64,000 nt of DNA, taken from contig JANXYX010000016.1 of the NCBI GenBank assembly GCA_025408425.1, positions 1 to 64,000 of the forward strand, read 5' to 3'. Source of the stretch: Granulicella sp. Lineage in GTDB: Bacteria > Acidobacteriota > Terriglobia > Terriglobales > Acidobacteriaceae. Under the pieces are notes generated by a model. It saw nothing but the letters and a program-made list of their open reading frames with translations, did not search any database and was not told the origin of the DNA. The position numbers and the translations under genes were made by a program. Shown here piece by piece: positions 17,686 through 26,207 of the stretch (positions are counted from its first letter, which is position 1; the number at the start of each line of letters is the position of its first letter).

Positions 17686-18792
17686 ATGAGCGACGATATT
17701 GTTCTTGACGAGTTCGGTTACGACGAGCCAACTCTAGACAAACTCTTTGAAACCCTTAAGAAAGAGGTCATTTCCTCTTCTGAAAATTATTCGCAGGAAG
17801 CTTTCAAGCTGCATTGGCTTGGGCGTAAGCAGGGACGACTAAAAGTCCTTAGCGAAGCATGGCTCAAATCCGCTCCACCCGAAGCCCGCAAGCCCCTTGG
17901 CATCCGCTTCAACCAGCTCAAGCAACAGATCGAAGCCGCACTCGAAGCCCCTGCAACCACCACCCGCGCCGCGCAAGCAGGCGCAAGCATCGACATCACC
18001 CTCCCCGGCACCACCCGCGCCCCCGGCATCCCCCACCCCCTCCTCAAGACCATGCAGGAGATCGTCGCCGTCTTCCATCACCTCGGCTACTCCACCAACC
18101 TCGGCCCTCAGGTCGAGTCCGACTTCTACAACTTCGAAGCCCTCAACTTCCCCCCCAATCACCCCGCCCGCGACACCCAGGACACCCTCGTCATCGCCAG
18201 CCAGCAGTCCCGCCCCTCGCGCGACCGCCTGCTCATGCGCACCCACACCAGCCCCGTCCAGATCCGCACCATGATCGACCAGCCCCCACCAGTCCGCATC
18301 GTCATCCCCGGCAAGGTCCATCGCAACGACGCCGCTGACGCCACCCACTCCCCCATCTTCCATCAGGTCGAAGGCCTCTGCGTCGACACCAACATCACCT
18401 TCTCCGACCTCAAAGGCACCCTCGACCACGCCATGAAGGCCCTCTTCGGCTCGGCCGTCAAAACCCGCTTCTTCCCCAGCTTCTTCCCCTTCACCGAGCC
18501 CTCAGCCGACGTCCAGATCTCCTGCATCTTCTGCAACGGCAAAGGTTGCCGCAAGTGCAAACACTCTGGCTGGATCGAACTCCTCGGCTGCGGCATGGTA
18601 GACCCCGCCGTCTTCGCCGCCATAGACGAACAGCGCGCAGCCCAGGGCAAATCACCCGCCTACAACCCCGAAAAGATCACCGGCTTCGCCTTCGGCATGG
18701 GCGTCGAGCGCATCGCCATGATCCAGCACGGCATCTCCGACATAGGCCACTTCTACTCCGGAGACATGCGCTTCCTCGAACAATTCGCCTGA
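17686..18792 (+). CDS. pheS: phenylalanyl-tRNA synthetase alpha subunit
   Basis: This class II synthetase catalytic subunit charges tRNA-Phe with phenylalanine using ATP, as an alpha2-beta2 enzyme with PheT. The 368-residue length is normal. The N-terminal coiled-coil arm spans about residues 15-90. Class II motifs follow: NFPPNHPARDTQDTLVI, HTSPVQIRTM, GKVHRNDAADATHSP and FFPSFFPFTEPS. A Cys-rich turn (CIFCNGKGCRKCKHSGW) and the closing GFAFGMGVERIAMIQHG (motif 3) are present. It has no strong ribosome binding site, which fits coupling to hicB 7 bases upstream. pheT does not follow directly: an SDR gene and an ATPase gene intervene. Confidence 0.97.
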   Translation: MSDDIVLDEFGYDEPTLDKLFETLKKEVISSSENYSQEAFKLHWLGRKQGRLKVLSEAWLKSAPPEARKPLGIRFNQLKQQIEAALEAPATTTRAAQAGASIDITLPGTTRAPGIPHPLLKTMQEIVAVFHHLGYSTNLGPQVESDFYNFEALNFPPNHPARDTQDTLVIASQQSRPSRDRLLMRTHTSPVQIRTMIDQPPPVRIVIPGKVHRNDAADATHSPIFHQVEGLCVDTNITFSDLKGTLDHAMKALFGSAVKTRFFPSFFPFTEPSADVQISCIFCNGKGCRKCKHSGWIELLGCGMVDPAVFAAIDEQRAAQGKSPAYNPEKITGFAFGMGVERIAMIQHGISDIGHFYSGDMRFLEQFA

Positions 18793-18844
18793 CTCCAGCC
18801 TCATCGCAGTCGCCGCACCAAAATCATTGGAGACACAAACCCCA

Positions 18845-19588
18845 ATGCCCGATGAACAACCCTCCCTCCACGGCCGCGTAGCTCTCGTCACCGGAAGTTC
18901 TCGCGGCATCGGCCAGGCTGTCGCCCTCGCCCTCGCAAAACACGGCTGCTCCATCGCCGTAAACTACCGCACCTCCGCCCAGAAAGCCGACGAAGTCGTC
19001 CGGCAAATAAAAGAAATGGGCAGGGAAGCCGTCGCCATTCAGGCAGACGTCGCCAACCCCCACGACGTCGCCCGCCTCGTCTCCACCACCGAGTCCCAGC
19101 TCGGCCCCATAGACATCCTCGTCAACAACGCCGGCATCAATCCCATCCATCCCCTCGAAACCATCGGCGAGCACGAGTGGCACTCCGTCCTCAACGCCAA
19201 TCTCACCTCAGCCTTCCTCGTATCGCAGGCGGTCGTCCCCGGCATGCGCCGCCGCCGCTGGGGACGCCTCATCATGTTCTCCTCCATCGCTGCCCAGACC
19301 GGTGGCGTCATCGGTCCCCACTACGCCGCCAGCAAAGCCGGCCTCCTCGGCCTCGTACACAGCTACGCCAAGCTCCTCGCCACCGACGGAGTCACCGCCA
19401 ACGCCATTGCCCCCGCCCTCATCGAAACCGACATGATCCGCAGCAACCCGAACGTCACCCCCAGCCTCATCCCCGTCCAGCGCTTCGGCACAGTGGAAGA
19501 GGTAGCCGACGTCGCCGTCCTGCTCGCCACCAACGGCTACATCACCGGACAAACAATCAACGTCAACGGCGGCTGGTACATGTCCTGA
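18845..19588 (+). CDS. SDR oxidoreductase, FabG-like
   Basis: This 247-residue classical short-chain dehydrogenase has the nucleotide-binding TGSSRGIG, the structural NNAG in DILVNNAGINP, the catalytic Ser in IMFSSIAAQTG and Tyr/Lys in YAASKAG. It ends with GQTINVNGGWYMS, as FabG-type 3-oxoacyl reductases do. NADP preference is likely from NYRTS after the second strand. ATG 18845 is chosen because GGAGA lies 12-16 bases upstream. A TTG at 18827 in the same frame has no ribosome binding site. The substrate could be an acyl-ACP or another carbonyl compound. It is 52 bases after pheS and so may share its transcript. Confidence 0.85.
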   Translation: MPDEQPSLHGRVALVTGSSRGIGQAVALALAKHGCSIAVNYRTSAQKADEVVRQIKEMGREAVAIQADVANPHDVARLVSTTESQLGPIDILVNNAGINPIHPLETIGEHEWHSVLNANLTSAFLVSQAVVPGMRRRRWGRLIMFSSIAAQTGGVIGPHYAASKAGLLGLVHSYAKLLATDGVTANAIAPALIETDMIRSNPNVTPSLIPVQRFGTVEEVADVAVLLATNGYITGQTINVNGGWYMS

Positions 19589-19726
19589 AAGTCCCAGAAT
19601 CACCCGCTAAACTTCTAAACACATCCCCTTCCTCGAAACCCCTCCCTCTCCCACGAAGACGGTTATTCAAACTTTATAAGGTTTACTTTTATTTACTAAA
19701 CTCCATAATTTAGCTATAACTATCTC

Positions 19727-20926
19727 ATGGACTCCATTCGCAACCCCTACGCCCCGGGTGCGGGAACGCAACCGCCAGAGCTGGCCGGCCGCGATAAAGT
19801 CCGTGAACAGGTTCGCGTTGCCATCGCACGCATCCGCATAGGCAGACCCGCCAAAAGTGTTCTGATGGTCGGTCTCCGCGGGGTCGGAAAAACAGTTCTT
19901 CTGGATCGCATGCGCGCCGACGCCGAGGCGGATGGCATCTATACGCTTCGGGCAGAGACCCCGGAAAATCGCTCTCTCCCCGCTCTCCTTGCCCCTCAGC
20001 TTCGGCTCGCCCTGCTCCGATTGAGCCGCGTTGAGCAGGCAAAAGACCTTGCCACCAGGGGTCTCCGTGCCCTGGCAGGCTTCGCCAAAGTCTTCAAGCT
20101 CAAATATCACGACATAGAAGTCGGAATTGACGTCGAACCGGAGCCGGGTCTCGCCGACAACGGCGACTTGGAAGGCGACCTCGCCACCCTGCTCGAACAA
20201 GTAGGACGAGCCGCGCAAGCAGCGAAGACTGCTGTAGTCCTCTTCCTCGATGAGATTCAATACATCGAGGAGGACCAGTTTGCGGCTCTCATCAGCGCCC
20301 TGCACCGCTGCGCCCAGTCCGCCCTGCCCGTCACGATGGTTGGTGCCGGTCTGCCTCAACTGCGTGGCCTTGCCGGAAACGCAAAGTCCTACGCAGAACG
20401 CCTCTTTGAGTTCCCGGTCATCGGAGCGCTCCTGCCCGCCGAAGCGCAGTTGGCCATCCTCACCCCCGCCCACCAGGAAGGCGTCGACTTCACTCCCGAC
20501 GCGGTTGCTGGCATCCTGGATCAAACCCACGGCTATCCGTACTTCCTCCAGGAGTGGGGCAAGCACTCCTGGGATATTGCCCAGCAAAGTCCTATCACTC
20601 TCACCGACGTGCAACAGGCATCCACCCAGGCCGTCGCCACTCTCGACGAAAGCTTCTTCCGGGTCCGTTTCGACCGCCTTAAGCCAACCGAAAAGAACTA
20701 CCTTCGTGCCATGGCAGAACTTGGCCCCGGCCCGCACCGATCTGGCGATATCGCCACTTTTCTCGGTCGCAGTGTCAACACCCTCGCCCCGCTACGTCAG
20801 AGCCTGATCCTAAAGGGCATGCTCTGGAGTCCTAACTACGGAGACACTGCCTTCACCGTCCCGCTCTTCGACGAGTTCATGAAGCGCATCATGCCCGGAC
20901 CAAACTGGAAGAACGAAAAACCATGA
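19727..20926 (+). CDS. orphan AAA-type ATPase with C-terminal helical domain
   Basis: The 399-residue protein carries Walker A GLRGVGKT (residues 49-56), Walker B VVLFLDEIQ (about 169-177) and a MVGAGLPQL sensor-1-like region, as in AAA_16/Orc-like STAND-type ATPases. The C-terminal third (about 290-390) looks like a winged-helix fold (LKPTEKNYLRAMAEL, RSVNTLAPLRQSLILKG). No effector domain is attached. An AT-rich 138-base gap precedes it, and its stop overlaps the pheT start (ATGA), so it now drives translation of an essential gene. Codon use looks less C-biased than its neighbours, suggesting acquisition. Function unknown: DNA-associated NTPase or defence-related switch are only possibilities. 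Confidence 0.8.
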   Translation: MDSIRNPYAPGAGTQPPELAGRDKVREQVRVAIARIRIGRPAKSVLMVGLRGVGKTVLLDRMRADAEADGIYTLRAETPENRSLPALLAPQLRLALLRLSRVEQAKDLATRGLRALAGFAKVFKLKYHDIEVGIDVEPEPGLADNGDLEGDLATLLEQVGRAAQAAKTAVVLFLDEIQYIEEDQFAALISALHRCAQSALPVTMVGAGLPQLRGLAGNAKSYAERLFEFPVIGALLPAEAQLAILTPAHQEGVDFTPDAVAGILDQTHGYPYFLQEWGKHSWDIAQQSPITLTDVQQASTQAVATLDESFFRVRFDRLKPTEKNYLRAMAELGPGPHRSGDIATFLGRSVNTLAPLRQSLILKGMLWSPNYGDTAFTVPLFDEFMKRIMPGPNWKNEKP

Positions 20927-23130
20927 AGATCCTCACAAACTGGCTCCGCACCTACGTCCCCAACATCCCCGCTGACGACCACCAGCTAGCCGACGACCTC
21001 ACCCTCCGCGGCATCGCCGTAGAAGGCGTACACGACCTCGGCCCTGCCGCCGACGACCAGTCCAATGGCCACCTCTTCGAGATGGACATCACCACCAACC
21101 GCGTCGACGCCATGAACCACTACGGCATCGCCCGCGAAGCCGCCACCATCTACAACCTCCCGCTCCTGCCCTTGCACACAGAGCTGCCCGCAAGCACCCC
21201 CGCACCGGCCTTCCCCGTCCGCATCGACGCCCCGCACCTCTGCGGCCGCTTCACCGCCCGAGTCCTCCGCAACGTCACCATCGCCCCCAGCGCCGGACTC
21301 ATCAGCGACTACTTCAGCCTCCTCGGCCAGAAGCAGATCTCCAACGCCGTAGACGCCAGTAACTTCGTCCTCCTCGGCATGGGCCATCCCACCCACGCCT
21401 TCGATCTCGACAAGCTCCAGGGCGGCATCGTCGTCCGCCTCGCCCATCAAGGCGAAAAACTCAAACTCCTCGACGGCACCGAACGAACCCTCGAACCAGA
21501 CGATCTCGTCGTAGCCGACGAAGTCAAAGCCCTCGCCCTCGCCGGAGTCATGGGCGGCTACGACTCCATGATCACTCCCGAAACAAAAAACATCCTCGTC
21601 GAAGCCGCCTGGTTCGACCCCGCCAGCATCCGTCGTAGCTCCCGCCGCCACCTCCTCCACACCGACGCCTCCCACCGCTTTGAGCGAGGAGCCGACTTCA
21701 ACGCCGCCCCCATCGCCAACCACCTCGTCTCCCAACTCATCCTCGCCAGCGGAGGCCACGCCGAAGGCGACCTCATCGACATCGCCATCCCCGCGACCGC
21801 TGCAAAAACCGCCTCCCGCCCTTCCATCAACCTCTCAGTCACCCAGGTCCAGCGCCACCTCGGCACCACCCTCGAAGACACTCCCACCCAATCAGCCCTG
21901 ACCCCCGAGCTGATCTACCAATACCTGACCGCACTAGGCTGCACCCTCATCCCCACTCGGCTAGCCGTTCAGCTTGAACACGAGATGATTGCAGACGGCC
22001 CTGTATTTCCCCCCGGCTATTTCTCTGACCATGCTGGACACATCTCCCTCGTAAACGACCTCTTCGCCGTCCAGCTTCCCTCCTGGCGACTCGACCTCGA
22101 GCGCGAGATCGACCTCATCGAAGAGGTCGCTCGCGTCTACGGCTACAACCGCTTCGCCAACACCCTCCCCACCCCCGGCATCGTCATCGCCCACCCCACC
22201 GCCGCAGCGGAAGCCGCCGTCCGCACCCGCCTCCTCGCCCTCGGCTTCTCCGAATCCATCTCCAGCACCTTCGCCAGCCAGCAGGACTCCGACCTCTTCG
22301 CCACAGCAGGGCAGGGAACCATCCCCATGGAAAACCCCCTCTCCGACGAAGCCTCCCTCCTCCGTCCCTCGCTCGTCCCCGGCATGGTCACCATGCTCGC
22401 CCACAATCTCAACCGCGACGTCAAAGATGTCCGCCTCTTCGAGCAGGGCCAGATCTTCACCGGCACCACCGACCAGGTCAGCGAGTCCGCCCAGCTCTCC
22501 CTCGGCCTCACCGGTGCAGTCCCCGCCACACCACTCCACACCGCGCACGATGCCCCAATCTTCGAGCTCAAGGGAGCCATCGAATCCCTCCTCTCGCTCT
22601 TCGCACCCGCACCCCTCACCTTCACCACCGAAGCCCCCGTCTGGCTCCAACCCGGCCGCAGCGCTACCGCTCTCCTCGACGGAACCCCCATCGCTCACTT
22701 CGGCGAACTAGTCCACACCCAGCGCGAAGCCCGCAAGCTCCGCCAGCCCATCTACCTCGCCCAACTCGACCTCGCGAAGCTCTACGCCTTGCCACTCAAG
22801 AAAGTCACCGCACGCGACCTCTCCCGCTTCCAAGCCGTCGAGCGAGACTTCTCCTTCACCTTCCCGGACTCCATGCAGTGGCACACTATCGCCACCGCCA
22901 TCCACACACTCAACATCCCAGAACTCCAGCGCCTCACCCCCACTGAAATCTTCCGCGACCCCAAGGGCAAGTCCGTCCCCCCATCCCACTACGCCCTCCT
23001 CCTCAAGTGCGTCTTCCAGTCCAACGACCGCACTCTCCGCGAAGAGGAGCTCACCACCTGGTGGTCCAACATCATCACAACCCTCACCAACCTCGGCGGC
23101 ACCATCCGCGCCGGAGAGTTCACAATGTAG
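20923..23130 (+). CDS. pheT: phenylalanyl-tRNA synthetase beta subunit, lacking the N-terminal OB domain
   Basis: The 735-residue beta subunit partners PheS. The N-terminus MKILTNWLRTYVP runs through the first domain, but after VEGVHDLG it passes within about 15 residues to EMDITTNRVDAMNHYGIARE. Canonical PheT (about 790-800 residues) has a tRNA-binding EMAP/OB domain of about 110 residues at this point. Later domains are present: B3/B4 editing (GHPTHAFDLDKL, ALAGVMGG), B5 (LEREIDLIEEVARVYGYN), the catalytic-like core, and the C-terminal anticodon-binding FDX-ACB domain (RFQAVERDFSFTF...). Its start overlaps the ATPase gene by four bases. Role clear. The domain loss is inferred by comparison with E. 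coli PheT. Confidence 0.95.
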   Translation: MKILTNWLRTYVPNIPADDHQLADDLTLRGIAVEGVHDLGPAADDQSNGHLFEMDITTNRVDAMNHYGIAREAATIYNLPLLPLHTELPASTPAPAFPVRIDAPHLCGRFTARVLRNVTIAPSAGLISDYFSLLGQKQISNAVDASNFVLLGMGHPTHAFDLDKLQGGIVVRLAHQGEKLKLLDGTERTLEPDDLVVADEVKALALAGVMGGYDSMITPETKNILVEAAWFDPASIRRSSRRHLLHTDASHRFERGADFNAAPIANHLVSQLILASGGHAEGDLIDIAIPATAAKTASRPSINLSVTQVQRHLGTTLEDTPTQSALTPELIYQYLTALGCTLIPTRLAVQLEHEMIADGPVFPPGYFSDHAGHISLVNDLFAVQLPSWRLDLEREIDLIEEVARVYGYNRFANTLPTPGIVIAHPTAAAEAAVRTRLLALGFSESISSTFASQQDSDLFATAGQGTIPMENPLSDEASLLRPSLVPGMVTMLAHNLNRDVKDVRLFEQGQIFTGTTDQVSESAQLSLGLTGAVPATPLHTAHDAPIFELKGAIESLLSLFAPAPLTFTTEAPVWLQPGRSATALLDGTPIAHFGELVHTQREARKLRQPIYLAQLDLAKLYALPLKKVTARDLSRFQAVERDFSFTFPDSMQWHTIATAIHTLNIPELQRLTPTEIFRDPKGKSVPPSHYALLLKCVFQSNDRTLREEELTTWWSNIITTLTNLGGTIRAGEFTM

Positions 23131-23315
23131 CTCAATTAATTCAGCATTCCCGTACTCAAAAATAGTGGCTGCTTCTCACCAGGGGCAGCCACACATTTTT
23201 CCAGCTTCGGTCCAGCGCGTTACCACACGCCGAATTGCACAATCGCGCATCCAAATAGATGCCACATCGCATTTCACCCCGAAAATCCACGCCGTCCGCG
23301 TCTATACTTTCATTC

Positions 23316-23564
23316 ATGAGTACATCCACCATCAGCGTCGACGAGTTCCAGGCGCTTGAGCAAAAAGTCCTTCGTGCCGTAGAAATCGTCAAGCGCGAAC
23401 GTGAAGCCCGCGCCACCGCCGAAGCCGAAGTAGCCTCTCTACGAGAGCAACTCGCCGTCCAGTCCGCCGCAGCCAATACCCAACTCAGCTCCCTCAATCA
23501 GGAACGCGACGCCGTCCGTCAGCGCGTCGAAAAAATGCTCCAGCAGATGGACGAACTCCTCTAA
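23316..23564 (+). CDS. ZapB-like coiled-coil protein
   Basis: This 82-residue protein is almost wholly helical with heptad-like spacing (VSVDEF-type start, then long Glu/Arg/Gln-rich segments and VEKMLQQMDELL). It resembles ZapB-type division factors, which bind ZapA and bundle FtsZ. It is followed 21 bases later by zapA, which supports the assignment. ATG 23316 is preferred over an upstream in-frame ATG because homology-like sequence begins there. Similarity in coiled coils is weak evidence, so the name is tentative. Confidence 0.62.
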   Translation: MSTSTISVDEFQALEQKVLRAVEIVKREREARATAEAEVASLREQLAVQSAAANTQLSSLNQERDAVRQRVEKMLQQMDELL

Positions 23565-23585
23565 ATCCTCCCAAAAGGAGTAAAG

Positions 23586-23948
23586 ATGGACGAAACCCGA
23601 GAGTCGCCAGAAATGAATGCAGCCCAGCCCGCCACACCTGAATCGATCAGCGTAGACATCTACGATCAGGTCTACCACCTCCGCGGAACTGACCCCGCCT
23701 ACATCGATCAGCTCGCCCAATCCGTTGACGCCAAGATGCGCGCCGTCTCCGCCCAGGGGGGCACCGTCGACTCCTTGCGCGTCGCCGTCCTCGCCGCGCT
23801 AAACATCGCCGACGAGCTCGCAACCCTCCGCCAGCGTTACGACGCTCTCGCCGGCAGCGTCTCCCAGTCACAAACCACCATGCGCTCCCGCGCTGGCTCT
23901 CTCGCCGGAATGCTCGACGAAGTCCTCGAAGACCGCAAAGCCGGCTAA
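23586..23948 (+). CDS. zapA: cell division protein ZapA
   Basis: The 120-residue product has the ZapA N-terminal globular part (ISVDIYDQVYHLRGTDPAYIDQLAQSVDAKM, here split across residues about 20-50) and a C-terminal coiled coil. AALNIADEL is a ZapA signature. ZapA bundles FtsZ filaments at the division ring. AAAAGGAG lies just before ATG 23586. The gene is directly downstream of the coiled-coil gene and directly upstream of a probable 6S RNA, an order known from proteobacteria. Confidence 0.88.
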   Translation: MDETRESPEMNAAQPATPESISVDIYDQVYHLRGTDPAYIDQLAQSVDAKMRAVSAQGGTVDSLRVAVLAALNIADELATLRQRYDALAGSVSQSQTTMRSRAGSLAGMLDEVLEDRKAG

Positions 23949-24063
23949 GCACTCGCAAGTCCATCGCCAGCATTACGCAGCCCCGACTACCACATCTACA
24001 GGTAATTAGCCACCCTGTCCCGCGCTTGCAAACAACCCCGTCCGCAAGTAGCATCCAACTTAA

Positions 24064-24252
24064 GAGACCGGCCTGCTAAGCAGGTGCCGCGATCCACGCT
24101 GGTTGAACCAACATTCATTGAACAGGGACCTGGCTCGTATACATGGCTCGGTGTGCAGTCCTCCAGTCAGGAACGCCTAAAGAGCCACGGCAGGGTCCCG
24201 CCGTCTTAGACGGGTTCACCAGCGCTTCGCACACGGCCCCGTGGGTCGGTTT
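24064..24252 (+). ncRNA. ssrS: probable 6S RNA
   Basis: The 189-base stretch after zapA has no good reading frame but folds as a long rod. The ends pair (AGACCGGCC with GGGTCGGTTTT, 9 bp with G-U pairs) and the middle contains unpaired central segments around GAACAGGGACCTGG and GGCAGGGTCCCGCC. A short CCTGC-TAA-GCAGG hairpin lies in the 5' part, and a TTTTC tract closes the 3' end. Length and position match 6S RNA, which mimics an open promoter, binds the housekeeping RNA polymerase holoenzyme and modulates transcription in stationary phase. I could not run a covariance search, so this rests on size, fold sketch and synteny. Confidence 0.7.
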
Positions 24253-24298
24253 TCTTGCTTAGCTAACTAGGCGCAGTCCCTTCAACTCCAATCCCTCC

Positions 24299-25063
24299 GT
24301 GCATCCCTACATCCTCCACTTCGGCCGCCTCATCCTTCCCACCTTCGGCGTCCTCGCCGCCATTGGCCTCATGGCTGCGCTCACCCTCAGCCTCCGCACT
24401 GCCGCCGCCGTCGGCCTCAGCCCCGACCGTCTCTGGAATGCAGGCCTGTTTACCATCCTCTCTGCCTTCGTCCTCTCTCGCCTCCTGCTCGTCATCACCA
24501 ATCTGCACAGCTTCCTCACCTACCCGTTCCTGGTCCTCGCGCTGCCCAGCCTCACCGCTACAGGAGTCTTGCTCACTATCCTCGCCAGCGTCGTCTATCT
24601 TCGCCTCCGCAGCCTGCCGCTACTACTCACGCTCGACGCCTGGGCCCCCTGCGCGACTCTCGTCTGGGCATTCCTCGCTCTCGGCCACCTCGCCGAAGGC
24701 AGCGACCCGGGCCTCATCACCTCCGCTCGCTGGAGCATCGCCTCACCGTCCGGCCTGACCCGCCTCCACCCCGTAGCCCTCTACGCCGCTGCTGCCGCAG
24801 CCCTCATCACTCTTGGGCTTGTGCGATATCTCAGCCGCCACCCGCAACGCGGTCACACCACCGCTCTCGCCCTCGCCATCTCGGGCATTGCCCAATTCCT
24901 CATCACCTTCTTCCGCCAGCCCAGCACCGACGACTTCCTGTTACCCAACATCCTCGATCCCATCCAGTGGGTCGCTCTCGGCATGATCATCACCGCCGGC
25001 CTCATCTACCTCCAGCATTCCAGCAAGCTCGAACCCCGAAAGCCGGTCACCCATGCCCTCTAA
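24299..25063 (+). CDS. Lgt-like membrane protein lacking the catalytic Arg motif
   Basis: The 254-residue polytopic protein resembles prolipoprotein diacylglyceryl transferase. The start HPYILHFGRLILPTFGVLA, the GLSPDRLWN segment, HPVALYAAA in place of HPTQLYE, and a late ITFFRQPSTDDF all match Lgt landmarks. The GRxGNF/GRxGCF segment, which carries an essential Arg in Lgt, reads instead as FLALGHLAEGSDPG. Transferase activity is therefore uncertain and this may be a diverged paralogue. It starts at GTG 24299 just after the 6S RNA and overlaps the following pseudouridine synthase gene by 11 bases. Confidence 0.75.
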   Translation: MHPYILHFGRLILPTFGVLAAIGLMAALTLSLRTAAAVGLSPDRLWNAGLFTILSAFVLSRLLLVITNLHSFLTYPFLVLALPSLTATGVLLTILASVVYLRLRSLPLLLTLDAWAPCATLVWAFLALGHLAEGSDPGLITSARWSIASPSGLTRLHPVALYAAAAAALITLGLVRYLSRHPQRGHTTALALAISGIAQFLITFFRQPSTDDFLLPNILDPIQWVALGMIITAGLIYLQHSSKLEPRKPVTHAL

Positions 25064-26207
25064 GAACATGCTCCCCAAGGGCCATCGCCGCCGCACCGTC
25101 CGCCCCGAGTACGTCGCTAGTCGCGGCGTCGAGGAGACAACCCCACCCGTCATCCCTGTCCTCGAACTTGAAGACGATGCCGACGTCACCGACGGCATCC
25201 GCCACATCATCGCAGACCCTGCCGCCGCCGGACTCCGCCTCGACCAATATCTCGCCCAGGCCATCCCCGACATCAGTCGCGCCCGTGTCCAGATGCTCAT
25301 CGAAGCCGGACAGGTCCGCGTCAACGGCAATCTCGCCAAGCCCAAGCAGAAACTCGTCGGCGGCGAGCCCATCGAGATCGAAGGCGCTCCACGCCCCGAA
25401 CCACTGCACGCCGTCCCCGAGGACATCCCTCTCGACATTCTCTTTGAGGACAAGTACCTTGCCGTCGTCAATAAGCCCGCTGGCATGATGGTCCACGCCG
25501 GCTCCGGCTCTACCGATGACGCCCGCAACCGGGGCACCCTCGTCAACGCGCTCCTCTTCCATCTCAACGCGCTCTCTGAGGTCGGCGGCGACCTGCGCCC
25601 CGGCATCGTCCACCGCCTCGACAAGCAGACCAGCGGCATCATTCTCGTCGCCAAAGACGACAGCACCCACCGCAAGCTCGGCGAGATGTTCTCCCGCAGA
25701 CAGGTAGCCAAGACTTATATCGCTCTCGTCCACGGCAAGCTCGCCAAAGACAACGTCACCGTCACCCTGCCCATCGCCCGCGACCTGCTCCGCCGCATCC
25801 GCATGACCACTCGTCGCGCCGACGGGCGCTCTGCCGTCTCCCACATCAAGGTTCTCGAGCGCATAGTCTCGCCCTACGGCCTCTTCACTCTCGTCGAAGT
25901 CCGCATCGAAACCGGCCGCACCCACCAGATCCGTGTCCACATGCAGTCCCTCGGCCACCCCGTCGTCGGCGACCATCTCTACGGAGCGCCCCACCACATT
26001 CACCTGCTCCATGACACCTCGCCCCCCGGACTTGAGCCCGAGATCTCTCTGGAGCGCAACTTTCTTCACGCCGCCCACCTTTCCTTCGCGCACCCCCAAA
26101 CCGCTAAGCCTATGGATCTTGACGCACCCCTCCCTGTCGAGTTGGAGTCCTTTCTCAACGCTCTCCGCAACGGCAAGCCTCTGAATTCGGTAGAATCAAC
26201 CGCGTGA
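25053..26207 (+). CDS. RluA/RluD-family pseudouridine synthase
   Basis: The 384-residue enzyme isomerises specific uridines in RNA, probably 23S rRNA, to pseudouridine. An S4-like RNA-binding domain lies at about residues 55-115 (GLRLDQYLAQAIPDISRARVQMLI). The catalytic domain has GIVHRLDKQTSG (catalytic Asp) and ETGRTHQIRVHM near the end. The N-terminal 50 residues are basic and acidic linker. It overlaps the Lgt-like gene by 11 bases and the next gene start by four (GTGA), so the three form an operon. RluD is the closest familiar member, but the target position cannot be set from sequence. Confidence 0.92.
   Translation: MPSKNMLPKGHRRRTVRPEYVASRGVEETTPPVIPVLELEDDADVTDGIRHIIADPAAAGLRLDQYLAQAIPDISRARVQMLIEAGQVRVNGNLAKPKQKLVGGEPIEIEGAPRPEPLHAVPEDIPLDILFEDKYLAVVNKPAGMMVHAGSGSTDDARNRGTLVNALLFHLNALSEVGGDLRPGIVHRLDKQTSGIILVAKDDSTHRKLGEMFSRRQVAKTYIALVHGKLAKDNVTVTLPIARDLLRRIRMTTRRADGRSAVSHIKVLERIVSPYGLFTLVEVRIETGRTHQIRVHMQSLGHPVVGDHLYGAPHHIHLLHDTSPPGLEPEISLERNFLHAAHLSFAHPQTAKPMDLDAPLPVELESFLNALRNGKPLNSVESTA

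Noticed and set aside
18827-18844. TTG start for the SDR gene, six residues longer
   Set aside because: No ribosome binding site precedes it, while ATG 18845 has GGAGA in place.
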